Source: Hugenholtzia roseola DSM 9546 (GTDB taxonomy: Bacteria; Bacteroidota; Bacteroidia; Cytophagales; Bernardetiaceae). From it: a stretch of 64,000 bases of DNA. A program made the position numbers and the translations under genes. Positions within the stretch are counted from its first letter, which is position 1. Each line of letters starts with the position of its first letter. Where the stretch lies: assembly GCF_000422585.1 (NCBI RefSeq), contig NZ_AUGI01000025.1:108833-172832 (forward strand), read 5' to 3'. Shown here one piece after another: positions 43,836 through 52,963 of this stretch. Below the pieces are notes generated by a model. It saw only the letters and a list, made by a program, of their open reading frames with translations, was not told the origin of the DNA and did no database searches.

Positions 43836-44513
43836 TTGAAAGCTCTATTCTCCAAATTACAGATAAAGGTAAGTGAGCGGGTTTATCTCAAAGACCCAGA
43901 AAGCACCGATTTAGGCAAGCGAATCGTCCGACAGGGCATGATTTTGATAGATAAAATCGGCTTAGAACAATTTACCTTCAAAAAATTGGCGCAAGAAATC
44001 GGCTCGACAGAGGCTTCGGTGTATCGCTATTTTGAAAACAAGCACAAATTTTTAATCTATCTGTTATCTATTTATTGGAATTGGGTAGAATACTTGTTCG
44101 TTTTTCGCACCACCAACTTAGCCTCGCCCCAAGAACGCCTCGAAATTGCGATAGATACCCTTGTCAAGCCTTTGGAATTGCAGGGGCAAGATTTGGACAT
44201 GGACTTGCAAGCTCTCTACCGCATCATCGTTTCCGAATCTGCCAAAGCCTACCTAACCAAAGAAGTGGATATGGACGACAAAGAAGGCTTTTTTGCAAGC
44301 TACAAACAGCTCATCAATCGCATTGCGGAAATCGTGAGCGAAATTCGTCCCGACTATCCCTATGCCCATGCCCTTATTGCGATGGTGATAGAAACGGCGC
44401 ACCACCAAAGTTTTTTCTCGGAGCATATTCCCGTTCTGACGGAGGTAAAAAAGAACAATCCTGAAAGTGTTATACACTTTTTAAAAGGTATTGTGTTCAA
44501 AACGCTGGCTTAG
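43836..44513 (+). CDS. TetR-family transcriptional regulator
   Basis: A 225-residue regulator with a TetR-type N-terminal helix-turn-helix: GKRIVRQGMILIDKIGLEQFTFKKLAQEIGSTEASVYRYFENKHKFLIYLLSIYW (about residues 27-80). The all-helical ligand domain has no recognisable specificity. The start is a TTG at 43836; no upstream ATG fits. A membrane protein gene follows after 14 bases, a likely cotranscribed target or partner. Confidence 0.85.
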   Translation: MKALFSKLQIKVSERVYLKDPESTDLGKRIVRQGMILIDKIGLEQFTFKKLAQEIGSTEASVYRYFENKHKFLIYLLSIYWNWVEYLFVFRTTNLASPQERLEIAIDTLVKPLELQGQDLDMDLQALYRIIVSESAKAYLTKEVDMDDKEGFFASYKQLINRIAEIVSEIRPDYPYAHALIAMVIETAHHQSFFSEHIPVLTEVKKNNPESVIHFLKGIVFKTLA

Positions 44514-44527
44514 TTTTTATTTTTACG

Positions 44528-45841
44528 TTGGAAAAATACTATCAAATCAGACTTAACCATACTTTTTTTTCGCCTTCAAAAGGCTCAATTTTAGAAATAC
44601 TATTGAGTCTTTCCTTTCCTTTATTTTTTTTGCTAGTGAATCAAGACGGCGTTACGCTCTATTCTAACGCGGGTACGTATGCTGCCTGCGCCGAATCGTT
44701 TTTAAATAAAGGAGCGTTTATGGGCAAAGGGGGACAGCCCTACTATCTTTTTCCGCCTTTTTTTCCTATCTTGCTGGCTATCAGCCTTTTAATCACACAA
44801 CTTCCTACTTTTTTAGCGGCTCTTTGGCTGCAAGTGGCGGCTCTTTGGTTGTTTTCTTGGAGTTTGATTCAACTTTATGGACGAAATTGGATAGAAAAGA
44901 TAGCCATTATTTTAGGTATTGTAGCCTCGCCTGTGCTTTTCAAAATTTATATCCACGCCTTTTCGGAAACAGTTTTTATGGCATTGTGTATTTTTTCTAT
45001 TTTTATTTTTGAAAAATATAAAAGTAGAAAAAGCAAAACTTATTTTGTGCTTTTATGTCTGATAGCAAGTCTGCTCCCCCTGACGCGCTATATCGGAATT
45101 GCTTTTTTAGCTGCCGTAACGATTTATTTTTTAGGTAAGAAAGGTGCTAAGAAAAGGTATAAGAAAGCCTTGATTTTCAGCCTTTTATCGTCTATTCCAC
45201 TGCTTTTTTGGCTACTTCGCAACTACCTTAGTTATGGCGTACTCACAGGCGGACATACCCGTTTTTGGCACAAGGCTTGGGATATAAAAGTGGCAGAAAC
45301 GATACTTTCCACGTTGGGAATTTGGCTTTCTCCTCTGCACTTGGGGGCAGAAAATGGCGAGCAGGTGCAAAAGTTGAGCCTATTGATAGGTCTTTTCTTT
45401 TTGGTAGGCGCGGGTATTATTTTGGGGATTGCCTCTTTTTTAGACCACAAACGGCAGAAAGAAAAGGAATACCTTTCTTTCAATATTTTTAGTTTTTTGT
45501 TAAAAATTCATATTGAAATTTGGTATGTTTTTTTCTATTTACTTATCATCTTTATTTTAGTCCGATTAGATAACTACCCTTATTATTTTGAGCGACTACT
45601 TTTTCCCTTGTATCCCTTTTTTGGTATGTTGTTGCTCAAAAGTGTTTCGGCAGGCGTAAGTGTATTTGGAAAATACAGCCCACGATACGCTAAATGGATA
45701 AGTATCTTGCTTTATTTTGGGTTGTTTTTTTGGATATTCCTACAATTTAGACGCACCCTGACACACGTTTGGATACGTTATTTCGAGGGCAGAGGCTTTT
45801 CCATCACCGATTTTTTAGCTAAAATAGGAGATTTTTTTTAG
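44528..45841 (+). CDS. Polytopic membrane protein, GT-C glycosyltransferase-like
   Basis: A 437-residue protein with about ten to eleven membrane helices. After the first helix a periplasmic loop reads DGVTLYSNAGTYAACAESFLNKGAFMGKGGQPYYLFPPFFPILLAISLL, a layout like the GT-C (ArnT/PMT) family, where an acidic residue after helix 1 is catalytic; LTRYIGIAFL is also typical. The start is TTG. It lies 14 bases after the tetR gene. Activity is inferred from topology only. Confidence 0.65.
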   Translation: MEKYYQIRLNHTFFSPSKGSILEILLSLSFPLFFLLVNQDGVTLYSNAGTYAACAESFLNKGAFMGKGGQPYYLFPPFFPILLAISLLITQLPTFLAALWLQVAALWLFSWSLIQLYGRNWIEKIAIILGIVASPVLFKIYIHAFSETVFMALCIFSIFIFEKYKSRKSKTYFVLLCLIASLLPLTRYIGIAFLAAVTIYFLGKKGAKKRYKKALIFSLLSSIPLLFWLLRNYLSYGVLTGGHTRFWHKAWDIKVAETILSTLGIWLSPLHLGAENGEQVQKLSLLIGLFFLVGAGIILGIASFLDHKRQKEKEYLSFNIFSFLLKIHIEIWYVFFYLLIIFILVRLDNYPYYFERLLFPLYPFFGMLLLKSVSAGVSVFGKYSPRYAKWISILLYFGLFFWIFLQFRRTLTHVWIRYFEGRGFSITDFLAKIGDFF

Positions 45842-45978
45842 CTTTTACTAAATTGAAAAAGAACACAGATAATACAGATTTTACAGGTTTGAATGGATTT
45901 TTTCTAATAAAATAAACGGCTATTGAAGGCTGAAAATTAGACCCCAATAGAAAAAAGTTTCAACATCACCACAAAAAA

Positions 45979-46008
45979 GGGCTTTGTCAGGCTATTTCTG
46001 ATAAGCCC
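45979..46008. terminator. Bidirectional hairpin between convergent genes
   Basis: GGGCTTTGTCAG pairs with CTGATAAGCCC (one bulge, one G-U) around a 7-nt loop, between the membrane protein gene and the DUF2911 gene. Confidence 0.55.
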
Positions 46009-46057
46009 AACAAAACCCCAAAAAAGACCCAAATAGGTATCAATTTTTATTTAAACT

Positions 46058-46933
46058 TTACTTTGCCTTTTTAGACCAGTCTTCGAAACTTTTGGCAATT
46101 TCCTCTTTATAGACATCATAAAAACCGCTTGGGTTTTCGTCGCCAAAAGCCTTTGCTTCTTTGGCATAACGCGCTGCGCCTGCAAAATCGTTTTGAGCCG
46201 CTAATACCTTTGCCATGACCCACTTATTGAAAAAGTGCTTGGGCTGCAAAGTAAGAGAAGTGCTTGCCCACTGGTTGGCAGTTTCTAAGTTGTGATTATT
46301 TTTAGCATAATATTCGGCAGAAACAGCGTAATCGTACCAAAGACCGCCGCTTTTTTTCATAGAAGCCTCGATGTTGGCTAAGGTATGCGCATGCGTATCA
46401 GATTCCAACGGCAAGTCCAGACGCAAGTTTTCCCATTCCAAACGAAGGGTCGCTTTCTTTTCGTTGTTGGGTACAATGGTAAAGACCAAATGCTCCTGAT
46501 TTTCAGCCGCTTTTGTAGGGGCAACCTCAAAACGGGCTACATCTTCGGCTTGGTCATAGCCAAAAATACCGCGCTTTTTTTCGTCTTTACTAAAAATAAC
46601 TGTCCAATTTTTTTCGTTTGGAATCGTCATGAGCGTGTAAGTGCCTGCGGCAAGGGCATTGCCTCCCACACGTACAGGCGTAGAAAAACTAACCTGTGTA
46701 GGGCTATTCGCACCTGTGCGCCAAAGCTGCCCAAAGGGAACAAGCTCGCCCCAAACCTTTCTACCACGTACCGCAGGCGAGGAATAATCCACACTTACTT
46801 TCGTTACGCCAAAAGTTTGGGAAACCGAAGCCGAAGGGCTGGGCGCAGGAAGCTGTACTTGGCTAAAAACCTGTTGCAAAGCCAATAAAATCAATAAAAT
46901 AAAAAACGGAATGACGATAAAGGTCTGTTTCAT
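46058..46933 (-). CDS. Secreted DUF2911 protein with helical repeat tail
   Basis: A 291-residue exported protein with a signal peptide ending near QQVFS. The DUF2911 domain follows: PSPSASVSQTFGVTKVSVDYSSPAVRGRKVWGELVPFGQLWRTGANSPTQVSFSTPVRVGGNALAAGTYTLMTIPNEKNWTVIFSKD, about residues 28-170. The last 100 residues are TPR-like helices (ANQWASTSLTLQPKHFFNKWVMAKVLAAQNDFAGAARYAKEAK). The family is abundant in Bacteroidota and has no known activity. Confidence 0.88.
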   Translation of the reverse strand: MKQTFIVIPFFILLILLALQQVFSQVQLPAPSPSASVSQTFGVTKVSVDYSSPAVRGRKVWGELVPFGQLWRTGANSPTQVSFSTPVRVGGNALAAGTYTLMTIPNEKNWTVIFSKDEKKRGIFGYDQAEDVARFEVAPTKAAENQEHLVFTIVPNNEKKATLRLEWENLRLDLPLESDTHAHTLANIEASMKKSGGLWYDYAVSAEYYAKNNHNLETANQWASTSLTLQPKHFFNKWVMAKVLAAQNDFAGAARYAKEAKAFGDENPSGFYDVYKEEIAKSFEDWSKKAK

Positions 46934-47402
46934 GATTATTTGTGGGTGAGTAGGGGGGAAGTGTAAAGGGTCAGAAAAAGAATCGGAAAAGGTATCTTAC
47001 CAAGTGTCAAATAAGCAAAGTGCCAAATAAGTGCTTTTGCGCACAAAACGCGCCGCCCAAAGCCTTATTTCATACCGAAAGAAAACGCTGGTAGCCCTTT
47101 ATTGTTTTGGGCGCAACTGCTTTCTCTCTATTTCTATCTGTATTTCTACCTATGCAAGCCTGCTTTCTACTTTTTCAGGACGCATTTTAGAAAAATAACT
47201 TTTCGAATCAGTAGCAAGAGCGGCTTCAAAGTTACAGTTTTGAGGGGGGCAAACGCAAAAAAATAGCGTTAAAAATTCTAAATTGGGTCATAAAATTTGG
47301 CAATGAGCGGGCGAAGGGCAAAAATTCAACGGTGGAGGGCGAAAAAATGCGATTTTCAGACCCAAAAAGATAAAGATAGCTGCGCAATTCAAAGGAATTT
47401 GC
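46934..47402. other. Long intergenic region between divergent genes
   Basis: About 470 bases with no supportable coding frame, RNA gene or repeat. It should contain the promoters of the leftward DUF2911 gene and of the rightward penicillin-binding protein gene. Confidence 0.35.
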
Positions 47403-47410
47403 TATTTTTG
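47403..47410 (+). promoter_or_regulatory. Possible -7 box for the penicillin-binding protein gene
   Basis: TATTTTTG matches TAnnTTTG, about 60 bases before the GTG at 47472. No clear -33 box is present. If real, it rules out the TTG at 47412 as the start. Confidence 0.35.
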
Positions 47411-47471
47411 TTTGGGGTTAGTATTTTTCAACTCCCTGCTGCGTTTATTTCCTAAAAAACAAAAAACTGCT

Positions 47472-49592
47472 GTGAGAGTAAAAACGGACATTTTATTGCG
47501 CGTGCGCGTTTCCTTTATCGCCATGTTTGTTTTGGCAATTTTAGTAGTCTATAAAATCATGACCATTCAGATTATCGAGGGCGAAAAGTGGAGCAGCAAA
47601 GCGCGAGGCGTAGAGAATCGTGTGGTAGAAGCCACCAGAGGCAATATCTACGCCGCCGACGGTAGTCTTTTGGCTACTTCGCTACCCTTTTATCGTGCTG
47701 CCCTCGACCCTACCATCTCCGATAGCAGCGTCTTTGCCGCAGGGGTAGATTCCTTGGGCTTGCTCTTGGCAGAATTTTATGGCGAAAAGACGGCACAAGA
47801 GTACGTAGCCGAATTGCGTACCGCGCGAAAAGAAAATAAGCAGTACAAGATTTTAAGCAAAAAATTGATAGATTATCAACAAAAAAAACGCTTAGAGAGT
47901 TTTCCCATCTTGCGTGAAGGGCGCAAAAAAGGGGGGCTTATTGTAGAAAAAATAGAAAAACGCCATCTGCCTTATGCAGACTTAGCACGCCGTACTGTCG
48001 GTTTTATGAGCGAAGACACCAGTGCCGATGTCAGTGGGCGCGGCTTGGAATATTCATTCAATCAATACTTGGCAGGGGTAAATGGCGAAGCTCTTTACGA
48101 ACTTATTGCAGGCGATTATTGGCGACCGATTAGCAATGTTTCGCAGGTACGCCCCGAAAATGGCAAAGACATCGAAACCTCACTCGATATCCACTTACAA
48201 GATACGGTACATCGCCTTTTGAAGCAAAATTTGATTAAATATCAAGCCAATTACGGTACTGCCATTGTCATGGAGGTGGCAAGTGGTGAAATCAAGGCAA
48301 TGGTCAATTTAGGTAAAAATAATAATGGCGATTATGTAGAAAACAACAACTATGCTGTTGGTAACATGGGTTCTGCCGAGCCGGGTTCTACCTTCAAATT
48401 AGCCTCGATGATGGCACTTTTCGAGGAGGCTGCCGATATTATTTCGCTCAACGATTCGGTGCAGACGGGCGATGGCAAGCACAAATATTTCGAAGATGCG
48501 GTTATGAAAGATGTATCGCCTTTGGGTAAAATTTCGGTGCAGGAGGTCTTTGAAAAGTCGTCTAACGTTGGAATGTCGCTTTTGGTGTGGAAATATTTTA
48601 GAAAGAATCCAGAGAAATTTTTACAACATTTAGACAATTTTGGCATTACACAGCCTTTGGGCTTTCAGATGGCAGGCGAGGCTACGCCTTATTTTCGTCG
48701 CCCCAACGATAAGGAATGGAGTGGTAGTACCTTGCCTTGGATGTCTATTGGTTATGAATTGGAAATCGCGCCGCTGCAAACCTTAGCCTTTTACAATGCC
48801 ATTGCGAATAAAGGGAAATTGGTGCGCCCCCAAATTGTCAAGCGCATTTCCTATGCAGGAAAGACCCTACAAGAATTCGAAACGCAGGTTTTGAAAGAAA
48901 AAATCTGTTCGGATAAGACCCTGCAAGCCCTACAAGCGATGCTTTTGGGCGTAGTAGAACGCGGCACAGCCAAAACCATCAGACGCAAACTCTACAATAT
49001 TGCAGGCAAAACAGGCACTTCGGAAAAGGTAAAAGACGGCGTTTATACCGAAGAACACTACACCTCTTTTGTGGGCTATTTCCCTGCCGAAAACCCACAA
49101 TACTCTTGTATCGTAGTCATAGACGAACCCAAAGATGACCGCCTTAAATATGCTGCCGAAATTGCAGCCCCTATTTTTGCCGACATCGCCGATTTGGTCT
49201 ATTTCAAATATGTGCATCAGCCTTTGGAAAAGGCTACCGAACAAAGCGATTCGCTCTATTTCCGCCTGCCTGTGGTGCGAGCAGGCTACCGCCCCGATTT
49301 AGAGTTGCTCTGCACCCAACTTGGCATTGCGCACCAGACGCAAACTTCGAGTTTTTGGGTAGGAACGCAAATTGGCGAAGAAAAAAATCCGACTATCCAT
49401 TGGATAGAAAATCCGTTACAGGCAGGGCTTGTCCCTGATGTAAGGGGCATGCGCCTGCGCGACGCTATTTATTTGCTTGAAAATCAAGGGCTTAAAGTTA
49501 GCTTCAAAGGAAAAGGGAGGGTAAGCAAGCAGTCGCTCACACCGGGGGGAAGGTTGCAGAAAGGCACTAACATTACACTTTATTTGGAATAA
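47472..49592 (+). CDS. Class B penicillin-binding protein (FtsI-like) with PASTA domain
   Basis: A 706-residue peptidoglycan transpeptidase. It has a short cytosolic start, a membrane helix (SFIAMFVLAILVVYKI), and a dimerisation domain with RGNIYAADGSLLATSLP and DLARRTVGF. The transpeptidase motifs are SxxK in EPGSTFKLA near 302, SxN in EKSSNVG near 361 and KTG in AGKTGTSEK near 511. The C-terminal PASTA domain is GLVPDVRGMRLRDAIYLLENQGLKVS. This matches Bacteroidota FtsI (PBP3). The GTG at 47472 (VRVKTDILLRVRV) fits family starts better than the TTG at 47412. The usual mra/mur genes are not around it. Confidence 0.88.
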   Translation: MRVKTDILLRVRVSFIAMFVLAILVVYKIMTIQIIEGEKWSSKARGVENRVVEATRGNIYAADGSLLATSLPFYRAALDPTISDSSVFAAGVDSLGLLLAEFYGEKTAQEYVAELRTARKENKQYKILSKKLIDYQQKKRLESFPILREGRKKGGLIVEKIEKRHLPYADLARRTVGFMSEDTSADVSGRGLEYSFNQYLAGVNGEALYELIAGDYWRPISNVSQVRPENGKDIETSLDIHLQDTVHRLLKQNLIKYQANYGTAIVMEVASGEIKAMVNLGKNNNGDYVENNNYAVGNMGSAEPGSTFKLASMMALFEEAADIISLNDSVQTGDGKHKYFEDAVMKDVSPLGKISVQEVFEKSSNVGMSLLVWKYFRKNPEKFLQHLDNFGITQPLGFQMAGEATPYFRRPNDKEWSGSTLPWMSIGYELEIAPLQTLAFYNAIANKGKLVRPQIVKRISYAGKTLQEFETQVLKEKICSDKTLQALQAMLLGVVERGTAKTIRRKLYNIAGKTGTSEKVKDGVYTEEHYTSFVGYFPAENPQYSCIVVIDEPKDDRLKYAAEIAAPIFADIADLVYFKYVHQPLEKATEQSDSLYFRLPVVRAGYRPDLELLCTQLGIAHQTQTSSFWVGTQIGEEKNPTIHWIENPLQAGLVPDVRGMRLRDAIYLLENQGLKVSFKGKGRVSKQSLTPGGRLQKGTNITLYLE

Positions 49593-49660
49593 GAAAATAA
49601 GCCGATTATTTTCTATACGAAATAAAACCATTTTATCAACTCAAAGACCTAACGAATTTG

Positions 49661-50026
49661 ATGGAAACTCTCAAACAACAACTTCAAAACCTGCAAGCCG
49701 AGCTGCAAAAGGTAGATTGGCAGCTTTCCAAAGAAAAAATCGAAGCCGCAATAGCTTCTTTGGCAGACTATTTAGACCACCTAACCCAACAAGTGCAAAA
49801 CTATCAACCCTTTTGGCAGGAAGACCTCAAAATTTTGGGCGAGCGCGTCAAAACGTTCCTCCCCTTCACCGATTTGGGCGAAACGCGCCGCCGCGAACTC
49901 AACCGCCTCCTTAGCGAATTGCGCCACTTCATAGAAACTTACTTAGAAAATGGTATTCAATATTTTGATAATTGGGTAGATTTGGTAAAACTCCTGCAAA
50001 GTGATGTCAAGCGTTTTTTTATGTGA
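49661..50026 (+). CDS. Small helical hypothetical protein
   Basis: A 121-residue all-helical, glutamine-rich cytosolic protein (METLKQQLQNLQAELQKVDW..., then LGETRRRELNRLLSELRHFIETYLENGIQYFDNWVDLVKLLQ). It has heptad-like spacing suggesting a coiled coil, and no known motif. It lies between the PBP gene and an RDD protein on the same strand with short gaps, so it may be part of that transcript. The function is unknown. Confidence 0.5.
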   Translation: METLKQQLQNLQAELQKVDWQLSKEKIEAAIASLADYLDHLTQQVQNYQPFWQEDLKILGERVKTFLPFTDLGETRRRELNRLLSELRHFIETYLENGIQYFDNWVDLVKLLQSDVKRFFM

Positions 50027-50082
50027 AAGCGATTTTTAGCCTCGAATCATCTTTTCGAAACTTTTATCTTTAACTTTTGCCT

Positions 50083-50760
50083 ATGGCAACCTTTCGCCCT
50101 CACGTACATCAAATCGACGCTTATGCGCAGGCGCACTTCCTGAAAGAAGAACGGCAAGACCCCATTACGGGCGAGGCTTTCGTGGCAGGCGATTCGATAG
50201 TTTTTTGCGCCGCTTGCAGGTCGGCTTTCCTGCTCGAATCGTGGCAATATATGGGCAATCAGCATTGTGGGCAGGGGCAAACGTTGGCACAATTTCCCAA
50301 AAGTCAGAGCCTGACCCTTTCCAAAAGCAAAAACGTAGCACACAATCTAACCGACTTGCGACACGCCAAAAAAGAAGAACGCCTTTTGGCTCTTTTTATT
50401 GATATGATGGTCTTGCCTATTTTAGGCGGAATTTGGATACAAATTATCGGATTTATTCTAAATATTGTTCAAAGTTTAGGTAGTATTGGCTTATTTTTTG
50501 AAGGACTTGTTATTTTTATAGGCATCATCGTAGGTACAATTCCACTATTGGCACGCGATTTTATCGGCGGCAAAAGCATTGGCAAACGCATTGTAGGATT
50601 GAGAAGCATAGATAGAAGCACAGGCGAAAGCGCGAATTTGCTGCAATCTTTTAAAAAAACCCTCTCACTACCCTTCGAGCCTTTGCGCTTCCTGCTCAAT
50701 CGCCAAGACCCTAAAACGTTAGGCGATTCGTGGAGCGATACAATCGTAGTGAAAGACTAA
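50083..50760 (+). CDS. RDD-family membrane protein with N-terminal RING-like domain
   Basis: A 225-residue protein. The N-terminal 65 residues (QDPITGEAFVAGDSIVFCAACRSAFLLESWQYMGNQHCGQGQTL) are the same Cys/His module that begins the protein at 20488. The rest is an RDD domain: EERLLALFIDMMVLPILGG with the arginine and aspartates, membrane helices, then RDFIGGKSIGKRIVGLRSID. RDD proteins are poorly characterised; some act in ion exchange. The combination with a zinc-finger-like domain is unusual. Confidence 0.75.
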   Translation: MATFRPHVHQIDAYAQAHFLKEERQDPITGEAFVAGDSIVFCAACRSAFLLESWQYMGNQHCGQGQTLAQFPKSQSLTLSKSKNVAHNLTDLRHAKKEERLLALFIDMMVLPILGGIWIQIIGFILNIVQSLGSIGLFFEGLVIFIGIIVGTIPLLARDFIGGKSIGKRIVGLRSIDRSTGESANLLQSFKKTLSLPFEPLRFLLNRQDPKTLGDSWSDTIVVKD

Positions 50761-50779
50761 GTTTTATCTATTAAAAAAA

Positions 50780-50946
50780 TTTGATTTATTATTTCAATCT
50801 CATGGCAGAAAAGGCAATGCCTTGTCCTATGCCCCAAACCCTAAGGGTCTTGAAGACCCTTAGGGTTTAAGTCTAAATTTCATTTCGTGTCAAATTTGAA
50901 AAAACTGTAATAAAACAAGACTTTTCACCAAATTTAACATCACTAC
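50780..50946. mobile_element. MITE-like element, family 1, rearranged copy
   Basis: The left part runs in the standard direction (tttcaatctca, AAGGCAATGCCTTGTCC). The right part is reversed: palindrome AAACCCTAAGGGTCTT-G- and complement (50836-50868), then the reverse of 'acgaaatgaaattt', ending TTTAACATCACTA. The switch falls at the palindromic core, as expected from recombination there. It fills most of the gap 50761-51069. Confidence 0.6.
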
Positions 50947-51069
50947 CTATTGGGGCAGGGTTGGTTCAATAGGTTTATTCAAAGTAGAAAACCTTGTTTC
51001 TTGCCCTTCTAACCGTTGTAAGAAGACTGGAAAAGTGCATGTCAGATTTTTCTGATTTTAAAAATGTTT

Positions 51070-51633
51070 TTAATTCATACTCCATTTAATTCTATATTCG
51101 TCAAAATCATCACCCTGCGCGATAGATTTTTCATAAAAAATATCGATAGAATCTACATCAATGGCAGGAGCTTGCGCTACCAAACCGTATAAAAGTCCGA
51201 ACTGTAAAAGGCTGTTAAAAGTTTGCGTGCGGCGCATCAAAGCCGTATTTGTGCCATTTTCTAAAATATCCCAACCGCGTTCTTGGGGGTCTTGAATGGT
51301 GGAAGAGGCGGCAATTTCTAAGCCCCCTAAAATTTCTTCTACCGAAGCTAATTCAGAAATTAAGTTGTTTTCTAATAAAATTTGATAGACAGTTTTGCCT
51401 ATCTGCTCCCCAACCGAGACGATAGCGTCCCGCCCCAAATGCTGTTCTACCCAAGCGCAAAGGTCGTTGTACGCCTGCATTGGCACTTGATTGTAGGGGT
51501 CTGTTAGGTCGGCTTTTGTTTTGATTTCTGCTACAAATTCAGAATCAATTTGCAAGTTGAGAGCCTCTACCGCCGTTAGCACGTCTGTAATAAACTGCGC
51601 CAAAAGGGTTACGTTTTCGGTACTATGATTCAT
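51070..51633 (-). CDS. Hypothetical soluble protein
   Basis: A 187-residue mainly helical protein without signal peptide. NQVPMQAYNDLCAWVEQHLGRDAIVSVGEQIGKTVYQILLENN slightly resembles heme-NO-binding/DUF2378-type domains that begin with a similar helix-rich part, but no diagnostic motif confirms it. It stands alone between mobile-element sequence and yicC. The function is unknown. Confidence 0.5.
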   Translation of the reverse strand: MNHSTENVTLLAQFITDVLTAVEALNLQIDSEFVAEIKTKADLTDPYNQVPMQAYNDLCAWVEQHLGRDAIVSVGEQIGKTVYQILLENNLISELASVEEILGGLEIAASSTIQDPQERGWDILENGTNTALMRRTQTFNSLLQFGLLYGLVAQAPAIDVDSIDIFYEKSIAQGDDFDEYRIKWSMN

Positions 51634-51896
51634 ATTTTTAGTTGGTGGAATGGAAGATACTGTTTTTTAACGATTATTAAGCCTTTAAGTTTTACCTACA
51701 AGCCATTTTTCTTTGCTTTTTTTGGTTTTCAAGATTTGTTCAAAATTTGGTAATAGAAAATTCTATTTTGCAGTGGCTTGACCAATCCCATTTTGGATTT
51801 TTTCTCTTTTTTGTAAAAAAAATATTTATTAAAAAATAAAGTAAAGTTTTGAAATTTCACTTTCTTGGCAAAAAAGTTTTTTTTGAAAAAAATACG

Positions 51897-51904
51897 TATC
51901 TTTG
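51897..51904 (+). promoter_or_regulatory. -7 box upstream of yicC
   Basis: TATCTTTG is a full match to the Bacteroidota -7 consensus, 75 bases ahead of the yicC ATG. The nearest TTTG (51882-51885) is only 11 bases away, so the -33 element is unclear. The rest of 51634-51978 shows no gene. Confidence 0.45.
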
Positions 51905-51978
51905 TTTGGCAGGCTCATAACTCTACCCCATAGGCTTGCCATCTTTACGTTTATCTCTACTTTATCCGCTTCAAATTT

Positions 51979-52860
51979 ATGTTGAAATCCATGACGGGCT
52001 TCGGCTCGGCAGCTCACGAAACAGAAACACTCTCGATAGCCGTAGAAGTGCGCTCGGTCAATTCCAAATTCTTAGACATGAGCTACCGCAGCGTAGGCGG
52101 CTTTTTAGATAAAGAGTTGGAAGTCAAGAACTTAATAGGGAAAATTTTGGAACGTGGCAAAATCCACCTAAGTCTTAAATTTGCAGACAAGACCAGCGTG
52201 CAGCTCCCTATCAGACCCAATACCAACCTTATCAAAGCCTACTATCGCGAATTAGAAGGCTTGGCTACCGAAGTGGGCGCAAACAAAGACGACTTATTTC
52301 GCTTGGTCTTGGGGCTACCCGAAGCCTATATTTCTACTTCGCAGGTAGAATCAGAGCGCGACAAATATTGGGTATTGATTTTAGAATTAGTAGAAAAAGC
52401 CTTGCTTCTATGCGACCAGTTTCGCTTGGAAGAGGGCAAAAACTTGGAAAAACAATTTCACACCTGCCTCGAAACCATAGAAGAACGGCTGCAATGGATT
52501 TCGGAAAAAGACCCTGAAAGGCAGCAAAGTGTAAGGGAGCGATTGGAAAAACAGTTAGGAGAATTTACTAAGTCAGAGCATTTTGATAGAAATAGATTTG
52601 AGCAAGAACTTATCTATTACATAGAAAAATTAGACATTAGCGAAGAAAAAGTGCGCCTTCAAAGCCATCTCGACTACTTCCGTCAGGAGCTACAAGCCCC
52701 ACAAGCCAGCGGCAAAAAGCTCAATTTTATCAGTCAAGAGATAGGGCGTGAAATCAACACAATCGGCGCAAAGGCAAATCATGCCCTTATCCAACGTTGG
52801 GTAGTGGAAATGAAGGAAGAATTAGAAAAAATAAAAGAACAATCTTTGAACGTTTTGTAA
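51979..52860 (+). CDS. yicC: YicC-family endoribonuclease-like protein
   Basis: A 293-residue YicC homologue. The family start MLKSMTGFGSA, RSVNSKFLDMSYR, and the C-terminal DUF1732 block (EQELIYYIEKLDISEEKVRLQSHLDYFRQEL...GKKLNFISQEIGREINTIGAKAN) are all present. YicC proteins are reported RNases acting on small RNAs. It stands alone with a terminator hairpin downstream. Confidence 0.92.
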   Translation: MLKSMTGFGSAAHETETLSIAVEVRSVNSKFLDMSYRSVGGFLDKELEVKNLIGKILERGKIHLSLKFADKTSVQLPIRPNTNLIKAYYRELEGLATEVGANKDDLFRLVLGLPEAYISTSQVESERDKYWVLILELVEKALLLCDQFRLEEGKNLEKQFHTCLETIEERLQWISEKDPERQQSVRERLEKQLGEFTKSEHFDRNRFEQELIYYIEKLDISEEKVRLQSHLDYFRQELQAPQASGKKLNFISQEIGREINTIGAKANHALIQRWVVEMKEELEKIKEQSLNVL

Positions 52861-52891
52861 TTTTTTTAGTAACCTATCTTACTAAACCAAA

Positions 52892-52927
52892 AAAGACCCC
52901 TAACCATTTTTAGCGTTAGGGGTCTTT
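52892..52927. terminator. Bidirectional terminator between yicC and the bacilliredoxin gene
   Basis: A perfect 13-bp stem (AAAGACCCCTAAC / GTTAGGGGTCTTT) with a 10-nt loop and A/T tails lies between convergent genes. Confidence 0.8.
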
Positions 52928-52963
52928 CAGACTTAAAACTGTATTTTATTCAAAATAAAGACC

